Below are positions 16,080 through 24,130 of a DNA stretch of 64,000 nucleotides, one piece after another. The notes beneath the pieces are model-generated. The model searched no databases. It was not told the DNA's origin and worked only from the letters and a program-made list of their open reading frames with translations. The stretch is from assembly GCF_014204895.1 (NCBI RefSeq), contig NZ_JACHMF010000001.1, positions 4,216,001 through 4,280,000 of the forward strand. Direction: 5' to 3'. Position 1 is the stretch's first letter; every line of letters begins with the position of its first letter. This stretch comes from Paractinoplanes abujensis (GTDB taxonomy: Bacteria > Actinomycetota > Actinomycetes > Mycobacteriales > Micromonosporaceae). The position numbers and the translations under genes were made by a program.

Positions 16080-16800
16080 GTTCTGGAAGCGGCGGCCGGA
16101 GTGCCCGGTACGGCCGGTCGAACAGGAATGGATCGACCGGTCGATGGACTGGTTCGTGACCGAGTTCGGCCCGCATCGCCTGCGCGCCGAGGTCATCTTG
16201 CCCACCGACGACTACTTCCCGGGTGAGTACAGCGGCTCCCGGCAGGACGTACAGGCGGTCCTGAAGAAACTCTGCGCCCACATGGGGCTCGACCCGGCCC
16301 GCATCGTGCTGGAACACGACGAGGCCGACGACAACCCGGACCTGTCGGCCCACGTCCCGATCAACACAGCGGGCTCGGGCGCGGCCGGGCATCACCGCGT
16401 GCGCAACGGCAAATCGATCATCGGGATCCGCGACGACCAGGCGGCCCGGCCCATGGCGTTGGTGGCCACCATCGCGCACGAGCTGGGCCACGTGCTGCTG
16501 CAGCGTGAAGCCGGGCGGGACGATCACGAACCGTTGACCGACCTGCTGACCATCTTCTTCGGTTACGGCATCTTCAGCGCCAACTCCGCGTTCGACTTCT
16601 CGCGCCAGGTTCGCGGCGACTACAGCTACACCCAGACGAGCCGGCTCGGCTACCTGACCGAACCCATGTACGGCTACGGCCTGGCCCGCTACGCCTGGTT
16701 GCGCGGCGAGCCCGACCCGCCCTGGGCGCGCTACCTCGACACCAATCCCCGTACGTTCCTCAAGCGCGGCCTGCGCTACCTGACCGCGGCGAACGACTGA
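16060..16800 (+). CDS. HExxH metallopeptidase-like protein
   Basis: The protein has 246 residues from GTG 16060, or 240 from ATG 16078. It contains a zincin helix, ATIAHELGHVLLQRE, with HELGH at residues 140-144, followed by DHEPLTDLLTIFFGYG, whose glutamate could be the third ligand. The front shows EQEWIDRSMDWFVTEFG and DYFPGEYSGSRQDVQAVLKKLC, found in similar actinobacterial proteins of unknown substrate. There is no signal peptide. GTG 16060 has AAAGG nine bases upstream. Its start overlaps that of the divergent Sel1 gene. Confidence 0.65.
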   Translation: MAHTPGMFWKRRPECPVRPVEQEWIDRSMDWFVTEFGPHRLRAEVILPTDDYFPGEYSGSRQDVQAVLKKLCAHMGLDPARIVLEHDEADDNPDLSAHVPINTAGSGAAGHHRVRNGKSIIGIRDDQAARPMALVATIAHELGHVLLQREAGRDDHEPLTDLLTIFFGYGIFSANSAFDFSRQVRGDYSYTQTSRLGYLTEPMYGYGLARYAWLRGEPDPPWARYLDTNPRTFLKRGLRYLTAAND

Positions 16801-17139
16801 TCAGGCCTCGCTGGTCTCGACCCGGGCGATCAGCTGCTTGAGGCGGCCGATCTCCGCGGCCAGGGCGGCCCGTCCGGCGGCGGTCAAACTGATCCAGGTG
16901 CGGCCGCGACGACCCTCGTAGCCCTTCTCGACCTCGACCAGGCCGGCCTCCTCGAGCACGCTCAGATGCTTGGAGAGGTTGCCCGCGGTCAGCTCCAGGT
17001 TGGACTTCAGATAGCCGAACTCGACCCGGCGCGCCTCATGCGTGACCGTCAGAATTCCCAGCCGTACGCGCTGGTGCACCACCTCGTCGAGGCCGGTCAC
17101 CGGGTGCGCGGCGTCCTCGGCGCCGGTCACGGCCGTCAC
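16801..17139 (-). CDS. Winged-helix transcriptional regulator (ArsR/MarR-like)
   Basis: The 112-residue protein is a single winged helix: VHQRVRLGILTVTHEARRVEFGYLKSNL, then TAGNLSKHLSVLEEAGLVEVEKG and the wing RRGRTWISLTAAGRAALAAEI. This is the 'winged helix DNA-binding' family usually paired with a membrane protein. GTG 17139 overlaps the stop of the upstream gene in a GTGA, so the two are translationally coupled. It likely controls its own operon. Confidence 0.8.
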   Translation of the reverse strand: MTAVTGAEDAAHPVTGLDEVVHQRVRLGILTVTHEARRVEFGYLKSNLELTAGNLSKHLSVLEEAGLVEVEKGYEGRRGRTWISLTAAGRAALAAEIGRLKQLIARVETSEA

Positions 17140-17825
17140 CGCTGACGCCGGGCCGCGACCCGGAAACCGAGCGCGCCCAGCAGCAGGACCACCCCGGCGA
17201 TCACCTGCGGCACGGCCATGCCGGCCCGCAGCCCCCAGTCGAACAGGGCGAGCCCGTCGTTCATCGGCAGCACGAACACCACCAGGGCCAGATAGGCCAG
17301 GGTGAACCCGAGCAGCGCCACGTTGCGTTCGAGCCAGGCCAGCACGAGCAGCACGATACCGATCGTGCCCCACGGCATGACGAGCCGGTCGAGCACGAAA
17401 CCCCAGTACGGCAGCGGGTCGGGGAACGGGCTGCGGTCGAGATACATCTGCACGGCGATCCACCCGGCCGGGAACACGACGGCCGTGGCCGCGCCGGTGA
17501 TCGCGTACGGAAGGACGCGGGCGCCCACGCCGCGCTCCCGGGCCGCCCGTAGGTAGATGTAGGCGATGGCCGCGTACATCAGCACCATGGCCGCGGGCCA
17601 GAAGTAGAGCATGCCCCGGCGCGCGAACTGGCAGCTGCCGTCAGGGGTGCAGCTGACCCACATGCCGAACCAGTCGAACGGGATGGCGGCCAGGACGGCC
17701 ACGGCCAGCACCAGCAGGGCGGCCCAGGTCATGCGCTGATCAAGCCGTACGCGGTGGGAAAGCGCACGCATCTCGGAAAGCAGCCGGCGCGGATCCCCAG
17801 CAGCCGGAAGCGGGTTAGCGGTCAT
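17136..17825 (-). CDS. Multi-pass membrane protein
   Basis: The 229-residue protein has about six hydrophobic helices, for example WAALLVLAVAVLAAIPF, YFWPAAMVLMYAAIAYIYL, AITGAATAVVFPAGWIAV, IGIVLLVLAWLERNVALLG and VIAGVVLLLGALGF. A loop with CTPDGSCQF could hold a disulfide. ATG 17825 is chosen over an upstream start because of its better spacing from GTGGAAA. It is coupled to the winged-helix gene. Such pairs are common in actinobacteria and the membrane partner's role is not known. Confidence 0.75.
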   Translation of the reverse strand: MTANPLPAAGDPRRLLSEMRALSHRVRLDQRMTWAALLVLAVAVLAAIPFDWFGMWVSCTPDGSCQFARRGMLYFWPAAMVLMYAAIAYIYLRAARERGVGARVLPYAITGAATAVVFPAGWIAVQMYLDRSPFPDPLPYWGFVLDRLVMPWGTIGIVLLVLAWLERNVALLGFTLAYLALVVFVLPMNDGLALFDWGLRAGMAVPQVIAGVVLLLGALGFRVAARRQR

Positions 17826-18469
17826 GCCAATAGGTTTCCACAACAAACCAATTTGCGCCAGGGTCATCCGAAGCCAACCCGTCGCGCGAGTTGGTCGCCG
17901 CGGGCCGGCGTGTCGCCGCGGCCTACGCGGCGCGGCGGCGGGCTTGGCGGGATAGCGCGGCGGCGGGACGGCGCGACGGCGGCTCGGCGCGGCGGCTCGG
18001 CTCGGCGCTGAGCAGGCGTGGCGCCGGACCGGCGCGGCGGGGCGGGCGCCGCGGATCGGGCGTGTCGTGGTGGCGGGCGCAACCGGAGGCGGGCGCCGCA
18101 GGCTCGAGGCGAGCGCGGTGCGGAGGCGGGGCAGACGCGCGGGGGCAGGCTCGGCGGGGCCAAGCGGGCGCAGCGCGGGTCGGCGCGCCGGAGATGAGGG
18201 CGGCGGGGCGGGCGTGTCGCCGTGGCGGACGCGGCGCGAGGCGGGCTAATCGGTGCCAGGCGGGCGTAGCGGTGCGAGGCGACGCCAGTCGGCGTGGCGG
18301 CGTGGCGGTTCGAGGCCGCGCGGCGTGGCGGTTCGAGGCCGCGCGGCGTGGCGGTTCGAGGCCGCGCGGCGTGGCGGTTCGAGGCCGCGCGGCGTGGCGG
18401 TTCGAGGCGGCGCGGCGGCGTGACGGGCGTAGCGGGCCGACGGCTCCGCGGGGTTCTACGCTGTCCGGC
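17826..18469. other. G-rich intergenic tract without recognisable gene
   Basis: About 640 bases separate two divergent genes. The first 50 hold A/T-rich, promoter-like sequence (AACAAACCAATTTG). From about 17885 to 18440 the plus strand is extremely G-rich and made of GGCGGGCG, GGCGCGGC and GTGGCGG words, ending in a 23-bp tandem repeat (18301-18415). Open frames on both strands are arginine/alanine- or proline/arginine-rich and show no protein pattern, so I call none of them. Confidence 0.6.
18301..18415. repeat. 23-bp tandem repeat, five copies
   Basis: Five head-to-tail copies of a 23-bp unit start at 18301, 18324, 18347, 18370 and 18393. The unit begins CGTGGCGGTTCGAGG and ends CCGCGCGG; the fifth copy changes one C to G. 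A looser copy lies just upstream at about 18265 (CGTAGCGGTGCGAGG). Twenty-three is not a multiple of three, so the repeat is not a protein repeat. The near-identity implies recent slippage or unequal exchange. Confidence 0.85.
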
Positions 18470-18817
18470 ATGACCGTCGACCTGTTTGCGGGGCTGTCTG
18501 TTCGTGACTTCGCCGCCGCGGCGGTTTGGTATGAGCGGCTTCTCGGTGGACCGCCCTCGTTTCTGCCCAATGACACCGAGGCGGTGTGGGAGCTCGCCGA
18601 GAACCGCTACGTCTACATCGAGGTGCGCCCGGAGCACGCCGGGCATGGTCTGGTCACCGTCTTTCTCAGCGACTTCGACGAACGCCTGGCCGAGGTCGCC
18701 GCCCGGGGGCTGGAGCCCGACGTCCGCGAGACCTACGGCAACGGCGTACGCAAGGCGGTCTTCCGTGACCCGGACGGCAACGAGATCGGTTTCGGCGGCG
18801 GACCTGCCTCAGACTGA
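18470..18817 (+). CDS. VOC (glyoxalase/bleomycin-resistance) family protein
   Basis: The 115-residue single-module VOC protein shows LFAGLSVRDFAAAAVWYERLLG at the start, VWELAENRYVYIEV in the middle and the typical end KAVFRDPDGNEIGFGG, whose glutamate is a metal-ligand position. VOC proteins are metal-dependent lyases, dioxygenases or drug-binding proteins; the substrate cannot be told. ATG 18470 is the only good start. Its last nine bases overlap the desaturase gene on the other strand. Confidence 0.8.
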   Translation: MTVDLFAGLSVRDFAAAAVWYERLLGGPPSFLPNDTEAVWELAENRYVYIEVRPEHAGHGLVTVFLSDFDERLAEVAARGLEPDVRETYGNGVRKAVFRDPDGNEIGFGGGPASD

Positions 18818-20014
18818 GGGCGCGGCGGTCGTGACCGGGGTGGGCGTGGCCGGGGCCTGGGCGCGGCGCCAGCGGTTCGCCACGGCCGGGGCCTTCTTGG
18901 CGACCGGGCGGCGTACGGCGGCTTCGCCGCGGTTGGGCAGGGCGAGCCGGAAGACCTTGTACCAGGCCGAGGCGACCTGCTTGGGCAGCGGGCCGCTGAC
19001 GTAGGAGAGCCCGTACCGCTGGAAAAGGTCTTGGATCTTGGGGGCGATCTCTTTGTAGCGGTTGCTCGGCATGTCCGGGAACAGGTGGTGTTCGATCTGG
19101 TGGGACAGGTTGCCGGTCATCAGGTGCATGGCCTTGCTGCCACTGATGTTGGCCGAGCCGAGCATCTGCCGCACGTACCATTCGCCGCGGGTCTCGCCCT
19201 CGATCGACGTCTTCTCGAACGTCTCGACGCCGTTGGGGAAGTGGCCGCACATGATGACCGAGTGGCTCCACACGTTGCGGATCAGGTTGGCCGTGAAGTT
19301 GGCCGCGATCGTGTGCAGGAACGACGGGCCGGACAGCGCGGGGTGCACGACGTAGTCCTTGAGCACCTGCTTGCCGATCTTGCGGCGCACCTTCTTGAGG
19401 GCGGCCCGGAACTGCGGGTCGCGGCGGCGTTCCTTGGTGGCCAGGTTCCGGCCCAGTTCGAGGTCGTAGGCGGCGATGCCGTACTCGAAGAAGCAGGCGT
19501 TGACGAAGTTGTAGAAGGGCTGGCCCAGGTGCGCCGGGTGCCACTTCTGGTCCTCGTCGACGCGCATGATGCCGTAGCCGAGGTCGTTGTCGCGGCCGAC
19601 CACGTTGGTGTACGTGTGGTGCAGCTCGTTGTGCGAGTGCTTCCACTGCTCGGCCGGGGAGGCGTGGTCCCACTCCCACTTCGTGGAGTGGATTTTCGGG
19701 TCGCGCATCCAGTCCCACTGGCCGTGCATGATGTTGTGGCCGATCTCCATGTTCTCCAGGATCTTGGCCACCGACAGGCCCGCCGTGCCGACCAGCCAGG
19801 CCGGCGGGAAGATCGAGAACAGCAGCACTCCGCGACTGCCCAGCTCCAGCCCGCGCTGCCAGGCGATCACGCGCCGGATGTACGCGGCGTCCTTCTCACC
19901 CCGGCTGCCCATGACCTCGTCGCGGATGGCGTCGAGCTCGATGCCGATCTGCTCGATGTCCGCAGCCGTCAGGTGGGCGATCGGGTTGGCGTCTTTGCGC
20001 TGGATGGTCGTCAT
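18809..20014 (-). CDS. Membrane fatty-acid desaturase (DesA3-like acyl-CoA desaturase)
   Basis: The 401-residue diiron desaturase carries the three histidine boxes: HNIMH at 93-97, HNELHH at 128-133 and HQIEHH in the last third, plus a hydrophobic LLFSIFPPAWLVGTAGLSV segment. It introduces a double bond into fatty acyl chains at the membrane, as Mycobacterium DesA3 does for stearoyl-CoA. The partner ferredoxin reductase lies 11 bases upstream and should supply electrons. ATG 20014 fits. The C-terminal tail (PVAKKAPAVANRWRRAQ) is a basic extension. Confidence 0.9.
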   Translation of the reverse strand: MTTIQRKDANPIAHLTAADIEQIGIELDAIRDEVMGSRGEKDAAYIRRVIAWQRGLELGSRGVLLFSIFPPAWLVGTAGLSVAKILENMEIGHNIMHGQWDWMRDPKIHSTKWEWDHASPAEQWKHSHNELHHTYTNVVGRDNDLGYGIMRVDEDQKWHPAHLGQPFYNFVNACFFEYGIAAYDLELGRNLATKERRRDPQFRAALKKVRRKIGKQVLKDYVVHPALSGPSFLHTIAANFTANLIRNVWSHSVIMCGHFPNGVETFEKTSIEGETRGEWYVRQMLGSANISGSKAMHLMTGNLSHQIEHHLFPDMPSNRYKEIAPKIQDLFQRYGLSYVSGPLPKQVASAWYKVFRLALPNRGEAAVRRPVAKKAPAVANRWRRAQAPATPTPVTTAAPSV

Positions 20015-20025
20015 ATGTGTGTGTC

Positions 20026-21096
20026 CTAAGCGTCGATGGTGCAGGGGCCGGCCGGGGCCGAGATACAGGTCTGTACGGGGATGTTGTCGCCCGGTTCGGC
20101 GACGGTGAGCTGCCCGTCGCGCAGATCGCGCACGGCGCCTTCGCGCAGCGGCAGCACGCAGCTGAAGCAGATGCCCATCCGGCAGCCCGAGGGCATCAGC
20201 ACGCCGGCGTCCTCGCCCGAGTCGAGCAGCGGCTGCGAGCCGTCGGTCTCGACCACGGTGCCGGACTGGCTGAAGGTGACCGTGCCGCCGCCGCCACCGC
20301 TGATCAGGGCGGGGCGGAAACGCTCGGTGCGCAGCCGGGCCGGGTGACCGCCGTCGGCCCAGTGCGTCTCCAGGTCGTCCAGCAGCTCGTTGGGGCCGCA
20401 GGCCCAGGTCTGCCGGTCGAACAGGTCGGGCACGAGTTCTTCCAGGTCGGCCGGTTTGAGCCGGCCGTCGGCCCGGGTGTGCCGTTCGATCAGGCGGATC
20501 CGGCCCGCGGCGGCCAGCGCGCGCAGTTCGGAGCCGAACACCACTGCCTCGGCCGTACGGGCGGAATGCACCACGACGACGTCGGCCAGCTCGTGCAGCG
20601 CGCTGCGCAGCATGCCCATGACCGGGGTGATGCCGCTGCCCGCGGTGACGAACAGCGCCTTGGCCGGGCGGGGCTCGTCGAGCAGGAACTCGCCGGCGGG
20701 CGGGTCGAGGTGCACGATCGCGCCGCGGCGGGCCTGGCGCACGAGATGCGTGCTGACGGCGCCACCGGTCACCTCGTTGACGGTGATGGTGAAGCGCCCG
20801 TCGGGGCGGCCGGGTGCGCTGGTGATCGAGTAGGAGCGCCACAGCCGTACGCCGTCGACGTCCACGCCGACGCGGACGTACTGTCCGGGCCGGTGCGGCG
20901 TCCACCCCCGGCCGGGCCGCAGCACGAGGGTGACGCTGCGTTCGGTCTCCGGCCGGACCGCGTCGATCTTGGCCCGGAGCACGCGGGCGTTGCGCAGCGG
21001 AGCGATCACGTCGAGGTAGTCCGCGGGGACGACCGGGGTCGTGATCAGCTCGACGACGCGCCAGGCGCCGCTCCGGAGGTTGCGTATAACAGCCAC
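20026..21096 (-). CDS. Ferredoxin reductase with C-terminal 2Fe-2S domain (Rv3230c-like)
   Basis: The 356-residue flavoprotein shows the FAD site RSYSITSAPG, the NAD(P)H loop VTAGSGITPVMGMLR and the C-terminal plant-type ferredoxin CRMGICFSCVLPL with a fourth cysteine in PVQTCISA. It transfers electrons from NADPH to the adjacent desaturase, as Rv3230c does for DesA3. The start is GTG 21096 with GGAAG nine bases upstream. It heads a two-gene operon, divergent from a PucR-type regulator. Confidence 0.9.
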   Translation of the reverse strand: MAVIRNLRSGAWRVVELITTPVVPADYLDVIAPLRNARVLRAKIDAVRPETERSVTLVLRPGRGWTPHRPGQYVRVGVDVDGVRLWRSYSITSAPGRPDGRFTITVNEVTGGAVSTHLVRQARRGAIVHLDPPAGEFLLDEPRPAKALFVTAGSGITPVMGMLRSALHELADVVVVHSARTAEAVVFGSELRALAAAGRIRLIERHTRADGRLKPADLEELVPDLFDRQTWACGPNELLDDLETHWADGGHPARLRTERFRPALISGGGGGTVTFSQSGTVVETDGSQPLLDSGEDAGVLMPSGCRMGICFSCVLPLREGAVRDLRDGQLTVAEPGDNIPVQTCISAPAGPCTIDA

Positions 21097-21184
21097 GTAA
21101 CAAGCTTCCTGCGTCGGCGGGGTAGATTCCTGACCAGGCGAAGTGAATCAACCCGTGTTTTTTGTTCGTGAGGGACAACTAAGC

Positions 21185-22363
21185 ATGTCTGAACCTCTTC
21201 CGGACGTACGGACTTTCCGTCTGTCGCCAGCCGTGGTCACACCCCTGAGGGAACGGCTGCCGCACGTCGCGACCCAGACCATCGATGCGATCATGGCCGA
21301 GGTTCCGGCCTACCGTGAGGCGTTCGCCGGCGATCTGGGCGTCAAGATCGAGCGGGCGGTCCGGGCCGCGCTGGGCACGTTCCTCGGCCTGGTCTCGCGA
21401 GGTCACAGCCCCGATCCCCAGTCTCCCCTGGCTCCGGCCCTGGAGGCGGCATATGCGCTGGGCCGGGGCGAGGCGCGCAACGGCCGCAGCCTGGACGCCC
21501 TGCTCGCGGCGTACCGGGTGGGCGCGCGCAGCGCTTGGCACGAACTGGCCGAGATCAGTGTGCGCAGCGGGCAGCCCGCCGCGACCATCGCCCACTTCGC
21601 CGAGCTGGTCTTCGCCTACATCGACGAGTTGTCCGCGGCCAGCGTGGCCGGGCACGCCGACGAGCTCGCCTCCACCGGCCGGGCCCGCGTCCGCCACCTG
21701 GAGCACCTGGCCCGGGCCCTGCTCGCGGGCGAGCCGGAAGCCACGGTGATGGCCGCCGCTCAGCGCGCCGACTGGTCGCCCCCGCGCACGCTGACCGCCG
21801 TGCTGGTGCCCGAACACGCCAGCCGGGCCGCGATCGACCTGCTCGACCGGCGCACCCTGCAGCTCAGCGAGGCCGGCCCGGGCGCGCCCGACCGCTTGGT
21901 GCTGCTGGTGCCCGACGCCGCCGGCAGCTCCCGCGACGCGCTGCTGGGCCTGCTGCGCGGCCGGAACGTGGTGGTCGGCCCGGCCCGCCCCTGGCTGCAG
22001 GTCAAGGCCTCGTACGACCGGGCCGTACGGATCCTGGCCCTGACCCCGGCCCGCGGCGTGATCGACACCGAGGAGCACCTGGCCGAACTGGTGCTCACGG
22101 CCGACCCGCAGGCCCTGGCCGACCTGCGGGCGCACGTGCTGGCCCCGATCGGCGACACCTCGGACGCCTCGGCCGCCAAACTGGTCGACACGCTGCGCAG
22201 CTGGCTGCGGCATCAGGGCCGCCGCGAGGACGTGGCCGCCGAGCTGTTCATCCACCCGCAGACGGTCCGCTACCGCATGACCCAACTACGCGAGCTGTAC
22301 GGCGACAAACTGCGCGACCCGGCCTGGACGACCTCGCTGATCATCGCCCTCACCATCCGGTGA
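21185..22363 (+). CDS. PucR-type helix-turn-helix transcriptional regulator
   Basis: The 392-residue protein ends with the PucR C-terminal helix-turn-helix: LVDTLRSWLRHQGRREDVAAELFIHPQTVRYRMTQLRELYG. The N-terminal 160 residues are helical (RSLDALLAAYRVGARSAWHELAEI), like the RsbT co-antagonist-type sensor domain common to these regulators. It is divergent from the desaturase/reductase operon and probably controls membrane fluidity genes, by analogy to other desaturase loci. ATG 21185 is chosen; GTG 21143 is an in-frame alternative. Confidence 0.8.
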   Translation: MSEPLPDVRTFRLSPAVVTPLRERLPHVATQTIDAIMAEVPAYREAFAGDLGVKIERAVRAALGTFLGLVSRGHSPDPQSPLAPALEAAYALGRGEARNGRSLDALLAAYRVGARSAWHELAEISVRSGQPAATIAHFAELVFAYIDELSAASVAGHADELASTGRARVRHLEHLARALLAGEPEATVMAAAQRADWSPPRTLTAVLVPEHASRAAIDLLDRRTLQLSEAGPGAPDRLVLLVPDAAGSSRDALLGLLRGRNVVVGPARPWLQVKASYDRAVRILALTPARGVIDTEEHLAELVLTADPQALADLRAHVLAPIGDTSDASAAKLVDTLRSWLRHQGRREDVAAELFIHPQTVRYRMTQLRELYGDKLRDPAWTTSLIIALTIR

Positions 22364-22377
22364 CCGGCCGCGCGGGA

Positions 22378-22419
22378 GTGGCCGTCGACGTAGGCGTCCA
22401 CCGAATCGGCAACGGCCAC
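22378..22419. terminator. Weak convergent hairpin
   Basis: GTGGCCGT at 22378-22385 pairs with ACGGCCAC at 22412-22419 around a 26-base loop, between the convergent PucR-type and mycothiol-enzyme genes. No U-run follows on either strand. It may act as a modest shared terminator. Confidence 0.25.
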
Positions 22420-22420
22420 G

Positions 22421-23059
22421 TCAGGAGGCGGCGCGAGCGCAGAGCTCCGGCGCTCCCGAGCCGGTGATCTCTCCGGGTGACAGCGGACGGCCGGAGACCG
22501 CGAGCAGGAGGGCCAGGGCGGTGCCGCGGACCTGGGGGCCGGCCCCGCTGTCCACCGGGGCGTCCGAGGCGATGAGCTGCAGGCCGTTGGCGCGTTCCTT
22601 ACCGCCGCCCATCTTCACGGTGGTCCGGAGTTGCAGGTGCAGGGCTTGCGTGACCTGCGCGATCGGGTAGTCGCCGCGCAGGCCCACTGCTCGCCGGATG
22701 TCTTCGCCGTGGACGAAGGCCTCGACGAGACGGGTGCCGAGGGGCGCCGGCGGGGTGCTGGTCCGTTCCACGACGGAGCGGAGCTCGGCCAGTGTGTCCC
22801 GCGGATCGTCGCGCCGTTCGCGGGTGACGCCGGCGGCGTTCTGGCGGTCGAAGTCGAAGCGTGCGACGACCATGTCCCGCAGGAATGAGCGCCTCGTCGT
22901 CTTGGCGGTGTCGACCAGGTGGGCCACGACGTCGTGCACGTCCCACCCGGCGCAGGCGGTGGGCGCCCGCCACTGGTCGGCCGTGAGAGTTGCCAGGTCG
23001 CGAGCCAGAGCCGCGCGTTCCTGATGCACCGCGGTCCACACAGCAGCGTTCGTCACCAT
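22421..23059 (-). CDS. Mycothiol-dependent maleylpyruvate isomerase-family protein
   Basis: The 212-residue DinB-like protein shows the family's N-terminal motif LTADQWRAPTACAGWDVHDVVAHLVD, with the metal-binding histidine in DVVAHL, and a later LVEAFVHGEDIRRAVGL with the H-x3-D/E ligands. Members bind zinc and use mycothiol, the actinobacterial thiol; most have no known substrate. ATG 23059 is the start. It is divergent from an HxlR regulator across a palindromic site. Confidence 0.8.
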   Translation of the reverse strand: MVTNAAVWTAVHQERAALARDLATLTADQWRAPTACAGWDVHDVVAHLVDTAKTTRRSFLRDMVVARFDFDRQNAAGVTRERRDDPRDTLAELRSVVERTSTPPAPLGTRLVEAFVHGEDIRRAVGLRGDYPIAQVTQALHLQLRTTVKMGGGKERANGLQLIASDAPVDSGAGPQVRGTALALLLAVSGRPLSPGEITGSGAPELCARAAS

Positions 23060-23074
23060 GGCGATACTAAAACA

Positions 23075-23100
23075 GTAGTTCGCACTACCGCACAAGTAGT
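23075..23100. promoter_or_regulatory. Candidate HxlR operator
   Basis: GTAGT at 23075-23079 and ACTAC at 23084-23088 form an inverted repeat over TCGC. A third half-site, GTAGT, lies at 23096-23100. All sit in the 53-base spacer between the HxlR gene and the divergent mycothiol-enzyme gene, in the most A/T-rich part. A repressor dimer site is inferred. Confidence 0.5.
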
Positions 23101-23112
23101 TAGAGTGGTCCG

Positions 23113-23793
23113 ATGGCGACGCGACGGACCTACGGGTCGTACAACGACGGCTGCGCCTCCGCGCATGCGCTGGACCTGATCGGCGAACGGTGGGCCCTGA
23201 TGGTCGTGCGGGAGTTGCTGCTGGGGCCCAAGCGCTTCGTCGACCTGCACCACGACATCCCCGGCATCGGCCCCGGCGTGCTCTCCCGCAGGCTGCAAGA
23301 TCTGGAGGAGTCCGGCGTCGTCGTCCGGCGCACCCTGCCGCGCCCCGCGGACGTCGCCGTCTACGACCTCACCGACTGGGGACGCGGCCTGGAAGACGTC
23401 AACGCGGCGCTGTCGCGGTGGGCGGTGCGGTCCCCGCGTCTGCCGCTGCACGCGGACATGAGCCCCGACACGCTCGTCCTGGCGATGCGCGCCCATGCGC
23501 GCCCGGCTCCGGCAGGCGAACCGCCGCGCCGCATCGCGTTGAGATTGACCGACTCCCGTGACACCGGCCGCGAGCCGGTCGGATACCTCGCGACAGTGAG
23601 CCCGGCGGGCACCTCGATCACCAAAGACCCGGCTCCGGGCGAGGTCGACGCGCTCGCTGAGGCCTCCACCCGTGACTGGAAAGCGCTCGTGATCGGCAAT
23701 GCCCGCATCGATGACGAGGCCGTCGTCGTCACCGGCGACGCCGCGGCCGTCCGCGCGCTGCTCCACGCCACCGCGTTGCCGAACGGCGACTGA
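23113..23793 (+). CDS. HxlR-family transcriptional regulator
   Basis: The 226-residue protein has an HxlR winged helix at residues 10-105: CASAHALDLIGERWALMVVRELLLG, RFVDLHHDIPGIGPGVLSRRLQDLEESGVV and the wing with VYDLTDWG. The C-terminal half is an SCP2-like or ligand domain with PRRIALRLTD and DWKALVIGNARIDDEAVVVTGD. HxlR proteins often sense thiols or aldehydes. It is divergent from the mycothiol enzyme it may control. Confidence 0.8.
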   Translation: MATRRTYGSYNDGCASAHALDLIGERWALMVVRELLLGPKRFVDLHHDIPGIGPGVLSRRLQDLEESGVVVRRTLPRPADVAVYDLTDWGRGLEDVNAALSRWAVRSPRLPLHADMSPDTLVLAMRAHARPAPAGEPPRRIALRLTDSRDTGREPVGYLATVSPAGTSITKDPAPGEVDALAEASTRDWKALVIGNARIDDEAVVVTGDAAAVRALLHATALPNGD

Positions 23794-23795
23794 AC

Positions 23796-23832
23796 GCCTC
23801 GGCCCGGCGCTGTGCGGCGGCCGGGCCGAGGC
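23796..23832. terminator. Convergent hairpin terminator
   Basis: GCCTCGGCCCGGC at 23796-23808 and GCCGGGCCGAGGC at 23820-23832 are perfect reverse complements around an 11-base loop. The hairpin lies three bases after the HxlR stop and five before the convergent gene stop, so it can serve both. There is no U-run, as is usual in G+C-rich actinobacteria. Confidence 0.65.
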
Positions 23833-23837
23833 GGCTC

Positions 23838-24071
23838 TTACTCCGCCGGCTCGGTGACCTCGGGCTCCTCGACGGGGGAGGAAACGAGCAGTTCGACTTC
23901 CCAGCCCGCCGTCGGCTCCTCGCCCTCCTCGGCCTCCAGATAGCTGCGCACCCGCACGCCCAGGCCGAGCTGGTGGGCCGCCTTCAGGTGCTCGGTGACG
24001 TCGTCGATGCTGGTCAGGTAGTGCGTGGCGATGAGCTCGGGCTGCACGGGGGTCTCGTCAAGATCAGTCAC
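23838..24071 (-). CDS. Small acidic hypothetical protein
   Basis: The 77-residue protein starts at GTG 24071. It is acidic, with ELIATHYLTSIDDVTEHLKAAHQLG, which looks like a short helical motif, and a GWEVELLVSSPVEEPEVTEP tail. No family is recognised. It is the last gene before a terminator, 59 bases downstream of a membrane protein on the same strand. Confidence 0.55.
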   Translation of the reverse strand: MTDLDETPVQPELIATHYLTSIDDVTEHLKAAHQLGLGVRVRSYLEAEEGEEPTAGWEVELLVSSPVEEPEVTEPAE

Positions 24072-24130
24072 CGGACCAGGGTAAGCGGAGTGGCGACCGG
24101 CGGCAGCGTCCGCCCTGTGCGATGCCGGGC

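Noticed and set aside
17864..18646. Minus-strand arginine/proline-rich frame
   Set aside because: A product of the G-rich repeat tract and of the VOC antisense strand.
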